NCBI GenBank assembly: GCA_017461605.1
Contig: JAFTXN010000005.1
Span: forward strand, 124,001-188,000
Reading direction: 5' to 3'
DNA: 64,000 nt
Source: Bacteroidaceae bacterium
GTDB lineage: Bacteria > Bacteroidota > Bacteroidia > Bacteroidales > Bacteroidaceae
The notes beneath the pieces were generated by a model. The model had not been told where the DNA came from and did not search any database. It saw nothing but the letters and a program-made list of their open reading frames with translations. How positions within the stretch are numbered: the first letter of the stretch is position 1; every line of letters starts with the position of its first letter. Below, in pieces: positions 1 to 8,643 of this stretch. The position numbers were made by a program, and so were the translations under genes.

Positions 1-1451
1 GTCCAGAAGTTGGCTTGCACACCCAGATAGCGTGTCTGCAGGTCGGCAGGCACTCCTTTGGCCGGTACGTAGTTGTAGACGGCTTCGAGGCTTTCTGTGC
101 CATGTCCTTGCGATAAGGGTTCTGCCGGGTCGGTACTCTGTTTGCGATTGATGTAATAAGGGATTTGGGGGGTAAGGATGGCGTCAAAGCCTCTTTTGGC
201 AGCCTCTTTGGCAGCTCCATCGGCACCGATCCATGCCATGATGGTGGAGCCGGTGAGGGCTGAGGTGTTGCCGTGCAGCACTTCGTTCCAGAAGATGAGC
301 TTGCGCTGTTGGGCTTCGGGCTTTGCTGCGATGTAGTCGATAATCTTCTTATAGAAATCGGTCTGTAAATCGCGGAATTTGGTTGAACCTATTTCTGCCA
401 AACGTTTTTTGCATAGTTCGTTGCGCTCCCATTTGTAGGTGGGGCATTCGTCTCCGCCCAGGTGCAGATAGCCGAAGGGGAACAGGCTGATGAGTTCGTC
501 GACCACGTCCTTGGTGAATTGCAGGGCTTGCGGTGCGGCCACGTTCATCACATCGGTCGAAACACCTTGTCCCACCCATACTTCATGCTTGGCTTCGGGG
601 TCGCAGCTGAGTTCAGGATAAGCGGCCAGGGCAGCCTGAAAGTGTCCCGGCATATCGATTTCGGGTAAGATTTCTATGAATCGCTCACGGGCATACTGCA
701 CAATCTCGCGGATGTCGTCCTGTGTATAGAATCCGCCATAGTGTTGGTGATCGCGGGGCACGTCTCCCCAGGGCAACACCTTGCTTTCGCGCCAGGCACC
801 CACAGAGGTGAGAAGTGGATATTTCTTGATCTCGATGCGCCATCCTTGGTCTTCGGTGAGATGCCAATGAAAGCGGTTCATCTTGTATGTGGCCATGATG
901 TCGAGCACGCGCTTCACTTCTTCTTTCCCGAAGAAGTGGCGACCCTCGTCCAGCATGAAGCCGCGCCAACCGTAGCGAGGGGCGTCTTCAATGGTTACAG
1001 CACGGATGCTCCAACGGTCGTTGGCGACAGGCACTTCGGCCATTACGTTGCGTGGGAAGAGTTGTTTCAGCGTCTGAAGTGCATAGAAGAGACCGGCCGG
1101 TCGGGCTGCAGCGATGCTAACGCCCTCTGTGGCACTGACATTCAGACGATAAGCCTCGGCTCCCAAAGAGGTGTCGTGCGTGATACGGATGGCTGCCTGT
1201 TTGCTCTGTCGGGCAATCCGCACGTTGAGGCCGGTGCTCTTTGTAAAACTCTCGGCAAAGCGATCCACAACATTGCGCAGACTGTCGGCCGAAGGGCATA
1301 CGATGCAGACATTCTGAGGAAAAACGTAGTTGGCATTGTGCCATTCGATAGAGGCCGGCAGCGGAAGGACAGCGGGACGTGCTATCTTGCGGGCTTGCGT
1401 CATAGTGACGGCCGTAAATAGCAAAAGAATTAGAAGAAGACGTGTTTTCAT
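1..1451 (-). CDS. Beta-N-acetylhexosaminidase, GH20 (C-terminus cut by window edge)
   Basis: Secreted glycoside hydrolase family 20 enzyme that would remove terminal GlcNAc/GalNAc from glycans such as mucin or N-glycans. The start at 1451 (MKTRLLLILLL) gives a signal peptide with a likely cut after TQA. A GH20b-type N-terminal domain follows, then the TIM barrel with YGWRGFMLDEGRHFF and the catalytic motif LHLGGDECP (Asp334-Glu335), which fits substrate-assisted catalysis. Reading continues in frame through position 1, so about 483 residues are visible and the C-terminus is missing. It lies downstream of rpsO but is separated from it by a terminator. I saw no convincing promoter of its own in the 80-base gap. 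Family assignment is secure; substrate is inferred. Confidence 0.95.
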   Translation of the reverse strand, partial: MKTRLLLILLLFTAVTMTQARKIARPAVLPLPASIEWHNANYVFPQNVCIVCPSADSLRNVVDRFAESFTKSTGLNVRIARQSKQAAIRITHDTSLGAEAYRLNVSATEGVSIAAARPAGLFYALQTLKQLFPRNVMAEVPVANDRWSIRAVTIEDAPRYGWRGFMLDEGRHFFGKEEVKRVLDIMATYKMNRFHWHLTEDQGWRIEIKKYPLLTSVGAWRESKVLPWGDVPRDHQHYGGFYTQDDIREIVQYARERFIEILPEIDMPGHFQAALAAYPELSCDPEAKHEVWVGQGVSTDVMNVAAPQALQFTKDVVDELISLFPFGYLHLGGDECPTYKWERNELCKKRLAEIGSTKFRDLQTDFYKKIIDYIAAKPEAQQRKLIFWNEVLHGNTSALTGSTIMAWIGADGAAKEAAKRGFDAILTPQIPYYINRKQSTDPAEPLSQGHGTESLEAVYNYVPAKGVPADLQTRYLGVQANFW

Positions 1452-1520
1452 TGATATGGATTTTTGGAATTCAGGATACTTTGGTGCAATCATCGGGAAG
1501 TCCGATGAATGTGTTGCAAA

Positions 1521-1568
1521 TAAAAAAAGAAAAACGCCCCGTAACATCCGGAAGATGGTGCGGGGCGT
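1521..1568 (-). terminator. Intrinsic terminator of rpsO
   Basis: An inverted repeat ACGCCCCG / CGGGGCGT (1534-1541 with 1561-1568) is followed on the minus strand by a T-rich run (A-rich on plus, 1521-1533). It sits 26 bases after the rpsO stop. Confidence 0.85.
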
Positions 1569-1594
1569 AAGTTCTTTGAGGACTTCTCGGCAAA

Positions 1595-1864
1595 TTACTT
1601 ACGCAGACCGAGAGCCTTTACGATAGCACGATAGCGATTGATGTCGCGTTCTTTGAGGTAGTTGAGAAGCGCACGACGCTTACCTACCAACTTTACGAGA
1701 GCGCGTTCGGTTGTATGATCTTTACGGTTCGCTCTCATGTGCTCCGTCAAATGGGAAATACGGTAGGAGAACAAGGCCACCTGGCTCTCAGCGGAACCGG
1801 TATCCGTGTTGGACTTTCCGTATTGTCCAAAGATTTCTTGCTTCTTTACAGAATCTAAGTACAT
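1595..1864 (-). CDS. rpsO: 30S ribosomal protein S15
   Basis: Primary 16S rRNA-binding protein of the small subunit (central domain), 89 residues, the normal family length. The sequence is colinear with S15: the N-terminal MYLDSVKKQEIF, the middle DTGSAESQVALFSYRISHLTEHM, and the C-terminal RRALLNYLKERDINRYRAIVKALGLRK. It is transcribed alone from a clear promoter at 1952-1982 with a leader of about 80 bases and ends at its own terminator. In other bacteria S15 represses its own translation through leader structure; whether this leader does so cannot be judged by eye. Confidence 0.98.
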   Translation of the reverse strand: MYLDSVKKQEIFGQYGKSNTDTGSAESQVALFSYRISHLTEHMRANRKDHTTERALVKLVGKRRALLNYLKERDINRYRAIVKALGLRK

Positions 1865-1951
1865 TTTGTAAATGAATTAAATGGTTTAAAAAATATGTGC
1901 CCGGCCTCTCGCTTGTGTTCGGAAACATGCTCCGAAAGGCTGAAAGCGCGG

Positions 1952-1982
1952 CAAAGATACGGAGTTACAATGTTTTGACAAA
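1952..1982 (-). promoter_or_regulatory. Promoter of rpsO
   Basis: On the minus strand a TTTG box (1982-1979) and the -7 box TATCTTTG (1959-1952) are separated by exactly 19 bases, matching the Bacteroidota primary sigma consensus. The predicted start point leaves a leader of about 80 bases before rpsO. Confidence 0.8.
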
Positions 1983-2059
1983 ACAATAGCCGCTGTTTTT
2001 TTTGATGAACAGTGGCTTGAGTTGTGATTTTGCTTATTGCAAGCAGCAGAAATGCGTAT

Positions 2060-3163
2060 TTATTCGTAATGCTTGGCATTGAGTTCGCCTGTGAGTACTC
2101 CCAACGCATTTTGTCCCAAAGCTTCCATTTCGCCCTCACCGGGGTAGATGTAGACCGGGGCAATCCAGTCGATGCGGTCGGCTATGCGCGATGTGATATA
2201 GGGGGCATGGGCCATGCCGCCGGTGAGCAGGATGGCATCTACCTGACCTCTGAAAACGGCGGCTTGCGCTGCTGCGCTTTTGGAAATCTGATAAGTCATG
2301 GCGTCGATGAGCAGGCGCACTTTTTCGTCGCCGGCTTCGGCACGGCTGACGAGTTCTTTTACATCTTTCGAACCAATGTGAGCTTCCAATCCGGCACGGC
2401 CCGTAACCATGCGCAGCAGTTCGGCTTCTTGGTAACGGCCGCTGAAACACAGGCGAATGAGGTCGCCGATGGGCAGGGTGCCGGCACGTTCGGGTGAGAA
2501 GGGGCCTTCGCCGTCGAGGGCGTTGTTTACGTCGATGGCTTGCCCTTGGCGATGGGCGGCAATGCTGACACCGCCTCCCAGATGGCATACGATGAGGTTG
2601 AGATTCTCGTATCGTTTCCCTTGTTCGCGAGCAAAGCGGCGGGCAATGGCGCGTTGGTTGAGTGCATGCCAGATGGATCGACGGGGAATCTCCGGCAGAC
2701 CGCTGAAACGGGCTTCCGGAATCAGTTCGTCGACCATCACAGGGTCGGCTGTGAGTGCCAGGCAACCGGGAATGCCTGCAGCTATCTCGGCAGCAATGAG
2801 GCAACCCAGGTTGCAGGCATGCTTTCGTTGGGCATGCTTCATGTCGTTGCAGAGTGTGTCGTTGATGTGATACACTCCGCCGCTGATGGGTTTGCCAAGG
2901 CCGCCGCGTCCTATCACGGCGTGGAAGCGGATGGGAATGTGGTTGGCCGCAAGTTCCTCAAGGATGAGCTGCTTGCGAAACTCGTGTTGGTCGGTGGTTT
3001 CGACAAACCGTGAGAGTTGGCTCGCGTCGTGCGAAATGTTTTTGATGAGGATGGTGGTTTCGCCTCTGAACACTGCAATCTTGGTGGAGGTGGAACCGGG
3101 GTTGATGGCCAATATCAAAAAGTCGGCATCGCTGCTGGGTGTCCGGCTGTTCATGTTCTTCAT
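2060..3163 (-). CDS. buk: Butyrate kinase
   Basis: Acetokinase-family kinase that interconverts butyryl phosphate (or branched short-chain acyl phosphates) plus ADP with the free acid plus ATP. Family motifs are visible: LAINPGSTSTKIAVF at the N-terminus, VIGRGG, the phosphate-binding CHLGGGVSIAAH, NALDGEGPFSPERAG and LTGGMAH. Its 367 residues are close to the usual 355. It follows ptb with a 39-base gap on the same strand, the classic ptb-buk order, so one transcript is likely. In Bacteroidales this pair often serves isobutyrate/isovalerate or energy recovery from amino acids rather than bulk butyrate production. No butyryl-CoA synthesis gene is in the window, so the physiological substrate is uncertain. 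Confidence 0.95.
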   Translation of the reverse strand: MKNMNSRTPSSDADFLILAINPGSTSTKIAVFRGETTILIKNISHDASQLSRFVETTDQHEFRKQLILEELAANHIPIRFHAVIGRGGLGKPISGGVYHINDTLCNDMKHAQRKHACNLGCLIAAEIAAGIPGCLALTADPVMVDELIPEARFSGLPEIPRRSIWHALNQRAIARRFAREQGKRYENLNLIVCHLGGGVSIAAHRQGQAIDVNNALDGEGPFSPERAGTLPIGDLIRLCFSGRYQEAELLRMVTGRAGLEAHIGSKDVKELVSRAEAGDEKVRLLIDAMTYQISKSAAAQAAVFRGQVDAILLTGGMAHAPYITSRIADRIDWIAPVYIYPGEGEMEALGQNALGVLTGELNAKHYE

Positions 3164-3202
3164 GTTTGAAAGTGAGGATGTGTGAAGGGGCTGCGTGGGT
3201 GG

Positions 3203-4135
3203 TTATGCTTCGGTGCGGTCGAAGGTGTTGCAAACGGCGGCCATGGTCATGCTGTAGTATTTCGACAACATGCTGTCGCCGCGTGAGGGCAGCACCACGG
3301 GGCAGATGGTGCCCTGCAATGTGCCGGCAATGAGGGCTCCGGCGAAGAAGGAGAGTGTCTTATAGAAAGCGTTTCCGGCTTCGATGTTTGGAAAGATGAG
3401 AGCGTCTGCTCGGCCTTCCAGGGGGGTATTGATGCCCTTGACGGCGCACCCTTCGATGTCGCATGAAGTGCGGACATCCAGCGGTCCGTCAACGATGGCC
3501 GAACCCCATGTGCCTTGATCGGCTTGCCGGATGATGTCGGCATAACCCTCTGTGTGGGGGAACTTGGGGCTGACCTTCTCGGAGCAATGTGTGAGTGCGA
3601 TGCGAGGAGTCTTGATGCCGAAGGCGCGACAGGCGGCAATGGCATAGCCCACTTGGGCAAGGCGTTGCTCGTGTGTGGGATAGGGAATGACGGCGGCGTC
3701 GGTGAAGAACAGCAGTTTGTGGTAAGCCGGGATTTCGGCCACGGCCAAGTGGGTGAGTGTGCGTCCGGCCGGCAGAATGCCTTCTTCCTTGTTGAGGATG
3801 GCTCGCAGCAGGTTGTCGGTGTTGATGAGTCCTTTCATCAGAATGTCGGCCTGCCCGTTGCGCACCAGCGAAACGGCTGTGCGGGCGGCTTCGTCGGGGG
3901 TGGCGGCCTCGATGTGCGTTATGTGTTCGGAATAACGCTCTGCCGCATCACTTAGTCCTAGCTTGGAACGTTCGCCAATGAGTATCATCTCGGCAAAACC
4001 CTTGGACAAGGCTCGCTCGACGGCCTGCGATGTGGAGCTGTCGTAGCAACAAACCACGGCAATGCGTTGGCGTGTGCCCAAACTCCGCAGACGTGTTTCC
4101 ATGTCCATGAATCTCCGTATCTTCTCTGTTTTCAT
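3203..4135 (-). CDS. ptb: Phosphate butyryltransferase
   Basis: Phosphate acyltransferase that makes acyl phosphate from acyl-CoA and orthophosphate, the step before butyrate kinase. At 310 residues it matches the Ptb subgroup rather than the longer Pta. Seen in the sequence: RQRIAVVCCYDSSTSQAVERAL near the N-terminus, DILMKGLINTDNLLRAILNKE, and the C-terminal VVLPSRGDSMLSKYYSM. It is the first gene of the ptb-buk pair. A -7-like element lies at 4162-4169. A 21-bp repeat block lies further upstream at 4374-4457. Confidence 0.92.
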   Translation of the reverse strand: MKTEKIRRFMDMETRLRSLGTRQRIAVVCCYDSSTSQAVERALSKGFAEMILIGERSKLGLSDAAERYSEHITHIEAATPDEAARTAVSLVRNGQADILMKGLINTDNLLRAILNKEEGILPAGRTLTHLAVAEIPAYHKLLFFTDAAVIPYPTHEQRLAQVGYAIAACRAFGIKTPRIALTHCSEKVSPKFPHTEGYADIIRQADQGTWGSAIVDGPLDVRTSCDIEGCAVKGINTPLEGRADALIFPNIEAGNAFYKTLSFFAGALIAGTLQGTICPVVLPSRGDSMLSKYYSMTMAAVCNTFDRTEA

Positions 4136-4161
4136 ATTTTTCTTCTTGCTTTTGTTGTCTG

Positions 4162-4169
4162 CAAAGCTA
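4162..4169 (-). promoter_or_regulatory. Probable -7 element of ptb-buk
   Basis: TAGCTTTG on the minus strand matches TAnnTTTG, 27 bases before the ptb start. No convincing TTTG box sits at the expected distance, so this is a weaker call. Confidence 0.5.
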
Positions 4170-4373
4170 AGGATTTAATGGGTGAAAATTGCACACTTTG
4201 GCTTGAAATATGCAGTAAGGAGAGAGATTTAGCGCGATTTCGGCCTTTGGGGCGGTGCTTGAGGGGCTGTGTGAGGTGCAGGAGTGGGGGCCGGCGGCAT
4301 CTTTTTTGAGACTGCTGCCGCGCAAAGTGTTTTGCGTGCCGTTAATTCTTCTCCGCAGTGCTTTGAAAGTATG

Positions 4374-4457
4374 TTGCAAGGCTTGCAATATATATTGCAA
4401 GTCATGAGATATATATTGCAAGCCATGAAATATATATTGCAAGCCTTGAGATATACT
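4374..4457. repeat. Four tandem 21-bp AT-rich repeats (family B), copy 1
   Basis: Four units of exactly 21 bp start at 4374, 4395, 4416 and 4437. Each has the form TTGCAAGnCnTGnnATATATA, and each half is roughly palindromic. A shorter, diverged unit precedes them, and the block ends in CTTTTTGAGCACCCCGG. The same architecture recurs at 49364-49451. The 4136-4648 gap holds no gene I can support: reading frames across the block encode only heptad-like peptides forced by the 21-bp period. A small hairpin CGCAAA-gtgt-TTTGCG lies at 4321-4336. The block is upstream of ptb and downstream of the terminator at 4541-4589. Confidence 0.85.
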
Positions 4458-4540
4458 TTTTGAGCACCCCGGATGAGTTTTCCTACCATGTTGATGAATT
4501 TTGATGGGGGAAAGATGTCTTTCTGCGGTAGGGTGAGGTG

Positions 4541-4589
4541 ATAAAAAGAAATCTGCAAATCCCGACATGGGGCGTCGGAATTTGCAGAT
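4541..4589 (-). terminator. Intrinsic terminator after the T9SS protein gene at 4649
   Basis: A 16-bp stem (4551-4566 with 4574-4589, one mismatch) has a seven-base loop and is followed on the minus strand by TTCTTTTTATC. It closes the minus-strand run of secreted-protein genes. Confidence 0.85.
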
Positions 4590-4648
4590 GTGTGGATGTC
4601 GGTGCTTGTTGCGATGGTGGGGCAACAAGTGGCCGTCGGTGTGGTTTC

Positions 4649-6535
4649 TTAACGATTGACAATCACCTTGCGAGCACCGGTCTCGCCGTTGTGAAGTGTG
4701 TAGTTCACCACATAGATGCCACTGTTGAGCGGCATGTCGGTGCTCACGCTCTGTCCGCCAAGTTGATGAATCTGCATATTGCGCACGGGGACATTGGCTT
4801 GCAGGGTACCGTTGGCTCCGATACCAAAGCGCACATCTGTCGACAAGTTGTCGCTTACTGCGTGAATGCCGGTGATGAGGTGATTCAGCTTGTTGCTACC
4901 TGCATTCAGCACCTCGTTTCGTGTCATATCCTCCTTATTCATCATGTGTACGAAGGCAATTACTTGGCAGTTGTCCCAGTTCCATCCGGAGTTCCAAGCG
5001 GCAGGTTCGAACGCTATGTCGAATGTGTTGTCAGCCTGCAGTGTCAGCGGGTCGCCCGTGGTAACGGTGTTGAATACATGGCGCTTCACTCCGTTGTGCT
5101 TGAAGCGCTCCATGATATCAGCCGGAGCACCTTCACCATCGAGTCCCAATTGTGGATACTTGTCAATAGGAAGTCCGTTCTCCACGAGATAAACCGAGAG
5201 GTAGAGGGGCTCGCCCGAAGCTGCCATCTCTGCATTGACGCGTCCATGAACGCGGCATGCCAATTGGGCATCTGTCTTCTCAACATCTACCAGCACTTCG
5301 GCCATGGCCGGTCGGGCAGTAGCAGCTACCAGAGCTGCAGTGTAGGGTGCGGTGGAGGCTTCGCTGGCTCCGAGGACAGGAGCTATCTCTCCTTTCTGAA
5401 CACAACGGTCGTACATCACAGCCGGATTGTAAGTGTAGTCACTGCCGAAGAGGTACAGCAGGTCGGCATCCATGGGCTGTGTGAAAACATCGTCTTGGAA
5501 ACCGGTGTGGTGTGTAACGTAGAGAACAGGTCCGTCAAACTCTTCCAAGGCTTTGTCGAGGTAGTAGATCATGAACGGACAGTTGGTGCAACGCTGGCTG
5601 GTGAACTCTTCCACCAACGGAATGCGGAGGAAAGCATCCTGAGTGATGTAGTGGTAAGATATACCATCAGCAGAGGCTTGGGTCGGAGTGCCGTTGGCCG
5701 AATTAACAGTGAGCTTGAGCCATTGTGATGCACCTGTCTCAGCACCGGCACGCACCGGCAGATCGATGATACGACCTCCGTAGGCAGGCAACGGTGTATC
5801 AAAATGAATGGTTTGTGTATGAGTGTCGGTGTCGCCTTGTCCCTCGGTTACCAGCTCCAAGGTTTCGATGGGCTGTGCCGAACGGTTGTGAATGTAGACC
5901 TTGGCGTCGAACATTCGGGAGGGAGCGATGGTGAGTGCCGCCGAGGCCACTTGGGCGTAAACGGTGTTCTCCAACTTGTCGGCGGCTTCGTCATCAAGGA
6001 TGGCTTGGATGAAAAGTGTGCCACGGTCGGAGTATTCTTTCCAACCTTCGTCCTTCAATTTTATCCACGAACTTCCGGGTACTGAAACTCCGGCGAAGGA
6101 AACCAAGGGGTAGGGGGTGCCGCGCACTTCGTACACTTGCAAACCCACGAAAAGCTTTTCGTCGCCGATGGTAACGGGTTCGTCAAACATAATCTCGTTC
6201 CAGCCTTCTGCGAAATCGCAATAGGTCTTTGTGGCTTCGGCATCGGGAGTTCCGCTGATGTGTTGGATGTAGGTGCGCTTCTGACGCTTGCCGATGTACT
6301 CGGCACGCAGGAAACAGCGCACGCCTTTCACCTGATGCCCCTTGAGGCGCGCCACCACGGGGTCGGCGGCGGGGTCAAGGCAAATCAGGCCGCCGACAGA
6401 TGCGTTCTCGCCGGTGCCTTGCGCTTGAATCTCTTCGGGAATCACTTGGTCGGGAGCAAAACCGTAGTGAACGGGAGTCTGTGCTGATGCTCCCCAACTG
6501 ACCAAAGCTAAGAGGGAGAGAAGAATTTTTTTCAT
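4649..6535 (-). CDS. Omp28-family thioredoxin-fold protein with T9SS sorting domain
   Basis: Exported protein of 628 residues. I chose the start at 6535 because MKKILLSLLALVSWGASAQ is a clean signal peptide; an upstream Met at 6610 would place 25 unrelated residues before it. The first half is a beta-rich region of unknown role. Then comes the Omp28-type thioredoxin-like domain, starting at PLVEEFTSQRCTNCP with Cys316 and Cys319 as a CxxC. The C-terminus (IHQLGGQSVSTDMPLNSGIY ending KVIVNR) is a type A T9SS sorting domain, so the protein is probably moved across the outer membrane and attached to the surface. It is last in a run of four such genes. Enzyme activity and partner are unknown; redox or protein-binding roles are inference. 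Confidence 0.85.
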   Translation of the reverse strand: MKKILLSLLALVSWGASAQTPVHYGFAPDQVIPEEIQAQGTGENASVGGLICLDPAADPVVARLKGHQVKGVRCFLRAEYIGKRQKRTYIQHISGTPDAEATKTYCDFAEGWNEIMFDEPVTIGDEKLFVGLQVYEVRGTPYPLVSFAGVSVPGSSWIKLKDEGWKEYSDRGTLFIQAILDDEAADKLENTVYAQVASAALTIAPSRMFDAKVYIHNRSAQPIETLELVTEGQGDTDTHTQTIHFDTPLPAYGGRIIDLPVRAGAETGASQWLKLTVNSANGTPTQASADGISYHYITQDAFLRIPLVEEFTSQRCTNCPFMIYYLDKALEEFDGPVLYVTHHTGFQDDVFTQPMDADLLYLFGSDYTYNPAVMYDRCVQKGEIAPVLGASEASTAPYTAALVAATARPAMAEVLVDVEKTDAQLACRVHGRVNAEMAASGEPLYLSVYLVENGLPIDKYPQLGLDGEGAPADIMERFKHNGVKRHVFNTVTTGDPLTLQADNTFDIAFEPAAWNSGWNWDNCQVIAFVHMMNKEDMTRNEVLNAGSNKLNHLITGIHAVSDNLSTDVRFGIGANGTLQANVPVRNMQIHQLGGQSVSTDMPLNSGIYVVNYTLHNGETGARKVIVNR

Positions 6536-6563
6536 GGGAAATAAGTTTCTTTTGATAAATGGA

Positions 6564-6615
6564 TGAATTTGCAAATTCGCAGCCGGAAAGTCGAGCCTAC
6601 GAATTTGCAAATTCA
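6564..6615. repeat. Intercistronic inverted repeat of GAATTTGCAAATTC
   Basis: Two copies of the self-complementary 14-mer GAATTTGCAAATTC (6565-6578 and 6601-6614) together form a 16-bp inverted repeat with a 20-base loop. It lies between the stop of the gene at 6636 and the start of the gene ending at 4649. No strong T-run follows, so an RNA processing or stability element is more likely than a terminator. Confidence 0.6.
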
Positions 6616-6635
6616 GTGAACTGTGAGGATAAGTG

Positions 6636-8528
6636 TTACTTCAAGATAACTTTTCGGCCATCCATGATATAGATGCCACCCTTCTGAGGTGTCAGAACGC
6701 GGCGGCCGCTCAAGTCATACCAAGTGCTGCCTGTGCGGACACCTTCGGCCTCAACGCCGGCGATACCGGTGGTTGCACTCTTGACTGCGGCTTCTGCACT
6801 GTTGATAATCTGACGTTCGAGATTGCCATTCTGACTTCCGCGATTGAGGAAGGCGATGACACTCAGTTTCTCGGGATTATAGTCGGAGTAAACGTCTGTC
6901 TTGAAAGTCATGGAATAGTCTCCACCGGTTACGCTGAGCTGTTTGCCCCACATCGGAGTGAGGTTTTCGCGAATTACGTTGTAGTGAACATAACGATTGG
7001 TGGTTTCGGCTGCTTCCTTGTCGTCCCAGAACTTTTGGTCGTAGCTTTCCACTTCGTTCTCCATCAGATAGACGGTGAGGAAGAGAGGCTCGTCATCGGG
7101 CATAACTCCCTCGGCCACGTTTCCGCTGACCACGATGGAAACCTGTTCACCCGACTCGTCGATGTTGGCATCGATGTTGACACTGGCAAAAGTGGGATGC
7201 GCGAGAATGTCGTCGTAATAGCTTGTTTGCAAGGGTGTGGGGTAGAGAATTCCCATGTGCATGGGAGTTCCTTCGAGATTGACGGGTGAAGATGCATAAG
7301 CCGTGCGGTTGATGGTCATGTCGGGAACAAAAACTTTCATGGAGTCTCCCTTGACAAAATCCAGCAACATGAGGATGGCTTCGTCGGGTTCGCCAATCAT
7401 GAACTTGTCATCCGTGTGCTGACAAACCACATTCATTTGCTCTTGATAAGGCTCGTAGCCCAACATGAAAATATCGTCGAAGTACGTCGGAATGTGGTAG
7501 AGATTTTCCGAAGCATAGAATTCAATCAACGGCTTGTGAGTGTATTGTTGTGCCGTCTCTTGAGAAATACCGATGAGGTGGATGGTTGTTTCAGGAATGT
7601 TGGTAGGTTCCACGCCATTCACTTTGGTGAAACGCACTTTGGTTTCGCCGGTTCCGAAGCAGAAGATGGGAAGTTTGGCCTTGCTGCTCAAGCCGATTTC
7701 AATGGCTTTGCTCAAATCGATCGTTGTGCTGCGGCTTTCTTCTCCCTGTGAAACGGTGATTTCCAAGGAGGAGATGTTGTTGGAACCTACGTTCTTGATG
7801 TTGAAGAGGCCGACGTTGTCAACTCCGGACTGCACAATCTGGTCGTAGCGTACACTGGAAATATCTATAAGGTTGTTGAACTGACCTGTGCTGTCGGTGA
7901 TCTTTAACATAATCGGCATCATGCCCAAATCGCGTGAGTCGTACCAAATTTCGTCCCCATCGGCTGTGGTTTCACCGTGGAAGAGGAAACTGCTGTTCGC
8001 GATGCCCGTGGGATAGAACTTAGGAATGGAACATACGCCTTTCTTCAGGTCGGTGTAGAAACCCACACAAAGCGTATCAGTGTCGGGGATGGTAACCGAA
8101 GAGGTGAGTTTTACATCATTCCATCCAAATCTGACAGTTCCTGAGCCGCTTGCGATGTTTTCGCTGTTGAAGCTTCCGATGCGAACGAAGCAATCGTAAG
8201 TGGCGTTGCTCGCTGTATCGTCCCATCCGCAGCGAATGGCAGTGATGGTGCCGCCGATGTATTTTTCAAACAAGGCGCGAGGAAGTTTTACGCCCACTCC
8301 GACACGTGCATCTCTGTCGAGAGAAAGTCCGTCATACTCATAGATGTAAGCATCGTATGGGCAATGACCCACGTAGACGTTGCCCGCAGTGGCGGCCAAT
8401 GTTTGTGTCTCTGTGCCGGCAGGGGCGGTGGCTTTGTGCGATTTCCATGGATTTTGCGCTGAGGCGTTTAGCACAAAGGCAAAGGCGAATGCAAATGCCA
8501 TAATCAGTCCGGTGTAGTTTTTCTTCAT
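6636..8528 (-). CDS. Omp28-like T9SS protein lacking the CxxC motif
   Basis: Exported protein of 630 residues with a signal peptide (MKKNYTGLIMAFAFAFAFVLNASA). It has the same domain plan as its downstream neighbour. Where the paralogue reads PLVEEFTSQRCTNCP this one reads PLIEFYASENLYHIP: both cysteines are replaced (Leu343 and Ile346) while the proline and the spacing are kept. It should therefore not act as a dithiol oxidoreductase. The C-terminus (WYDLSGRRVLTPQKGGIYIMDGRKVILK) is a T9SS sorting domain. It has its own strong promoter (8573-8603) and probably shares a transcript with the gene at 4649. Ligand or function unknown. Confidence 0.82.
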   Translation of the reverse strand: MKKNYTGLIMAFAFAFAFVLNASAQNPWKSHKATAPAGTETQTLAATAGNVYVGHCPYDAYIYEYDGLSLDRDARVGVGVKLPRALFEKYIGGTITAIRCGWDDTASNATYDCFVRIGSFNSENIASGSGTVRFGWNDVKLTSSVTIPDTDTLCVGFYTDLKKGVCSIPKFYPTGIANSSFLFHGETTADGDEIWYDSRDLGMMPIMLKITDSTGQFNNLIDISSVRYDQIVQSGVDNVGLFNIKNVGSNNISSLEITVSQGEESRSTTIDLSKAIEIGLSSKAKLPIFCFGTGETKVRFTKVNGVEPTNIPETTIHLIGISQETAQQYTHKPLIEFYASENLYHIPTYFDDIFMLGYEPYQEQMNVVCQHTDDKFMIGEPDEAILMLLDFVKGDSMKVFVPDMTINRTAYASSPVNLEGTPMHMGILYPTPLQTSYYDDILAHPTFASVNIDANIDESGEQVSIVVSGNVAEGVMPDDEPLFLTVYLMENEVESYDQKFWDDKEAAETTNRYVHYNVIRENLTPMWGKQLSVTGGDYSMTFKTDVYSDYNPEKLSVIAFLNRGSQNGNLERQIINSAEAAVKSATTGIAGVEAEGVRTGSTWYDLSGRRVLTPQKGGIYIMDGRKVILK

Positions 8529-8572
8529 AGGTTTGTTTTATTAGTGTTGTTGATGAAAAATTTGTTCGTGCT

Positions 8573-8603
8573 CAAAAATAGTTATATCTATTGTATGAAC
8601 AAA
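8573..8603 (-). promoter_or_regulatory. Promoter of the gene at 6636-8528
   Basis: On the minus strand TTTG (8603-8600), a 19-base spacer and TATTTTTG (8580-8573) give a textbook Bacteroidota promoter, about 45 bases before the start codon. Confidence 0.8.
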
Positions 8604-8643
8604 CGAGAATGCCGTTTTTGTAATCTTTCGACCGAAAAATAGC

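Noticed and set aside
4167-4628. Reading frames on the minus strand across the 21-bp repeats, giving heptad-like peptides (e.g. ACNIYFMACNIY, HGLQYISHDLQYI)
   Set aside because: The 21-bp period is a multiple of three, so any frame gives a 7-residue repeat. Several frames are open at once, and there is no signal, domain or promoter to support translation.
4538-5728. 396-residue plus-strand frame opposite the T9SS gene at 4649
   Set aside because: It is an antisense shadow with no promoter or domain; the minus-strand protein has a signal peptide, CxxC motif and sorting domain.
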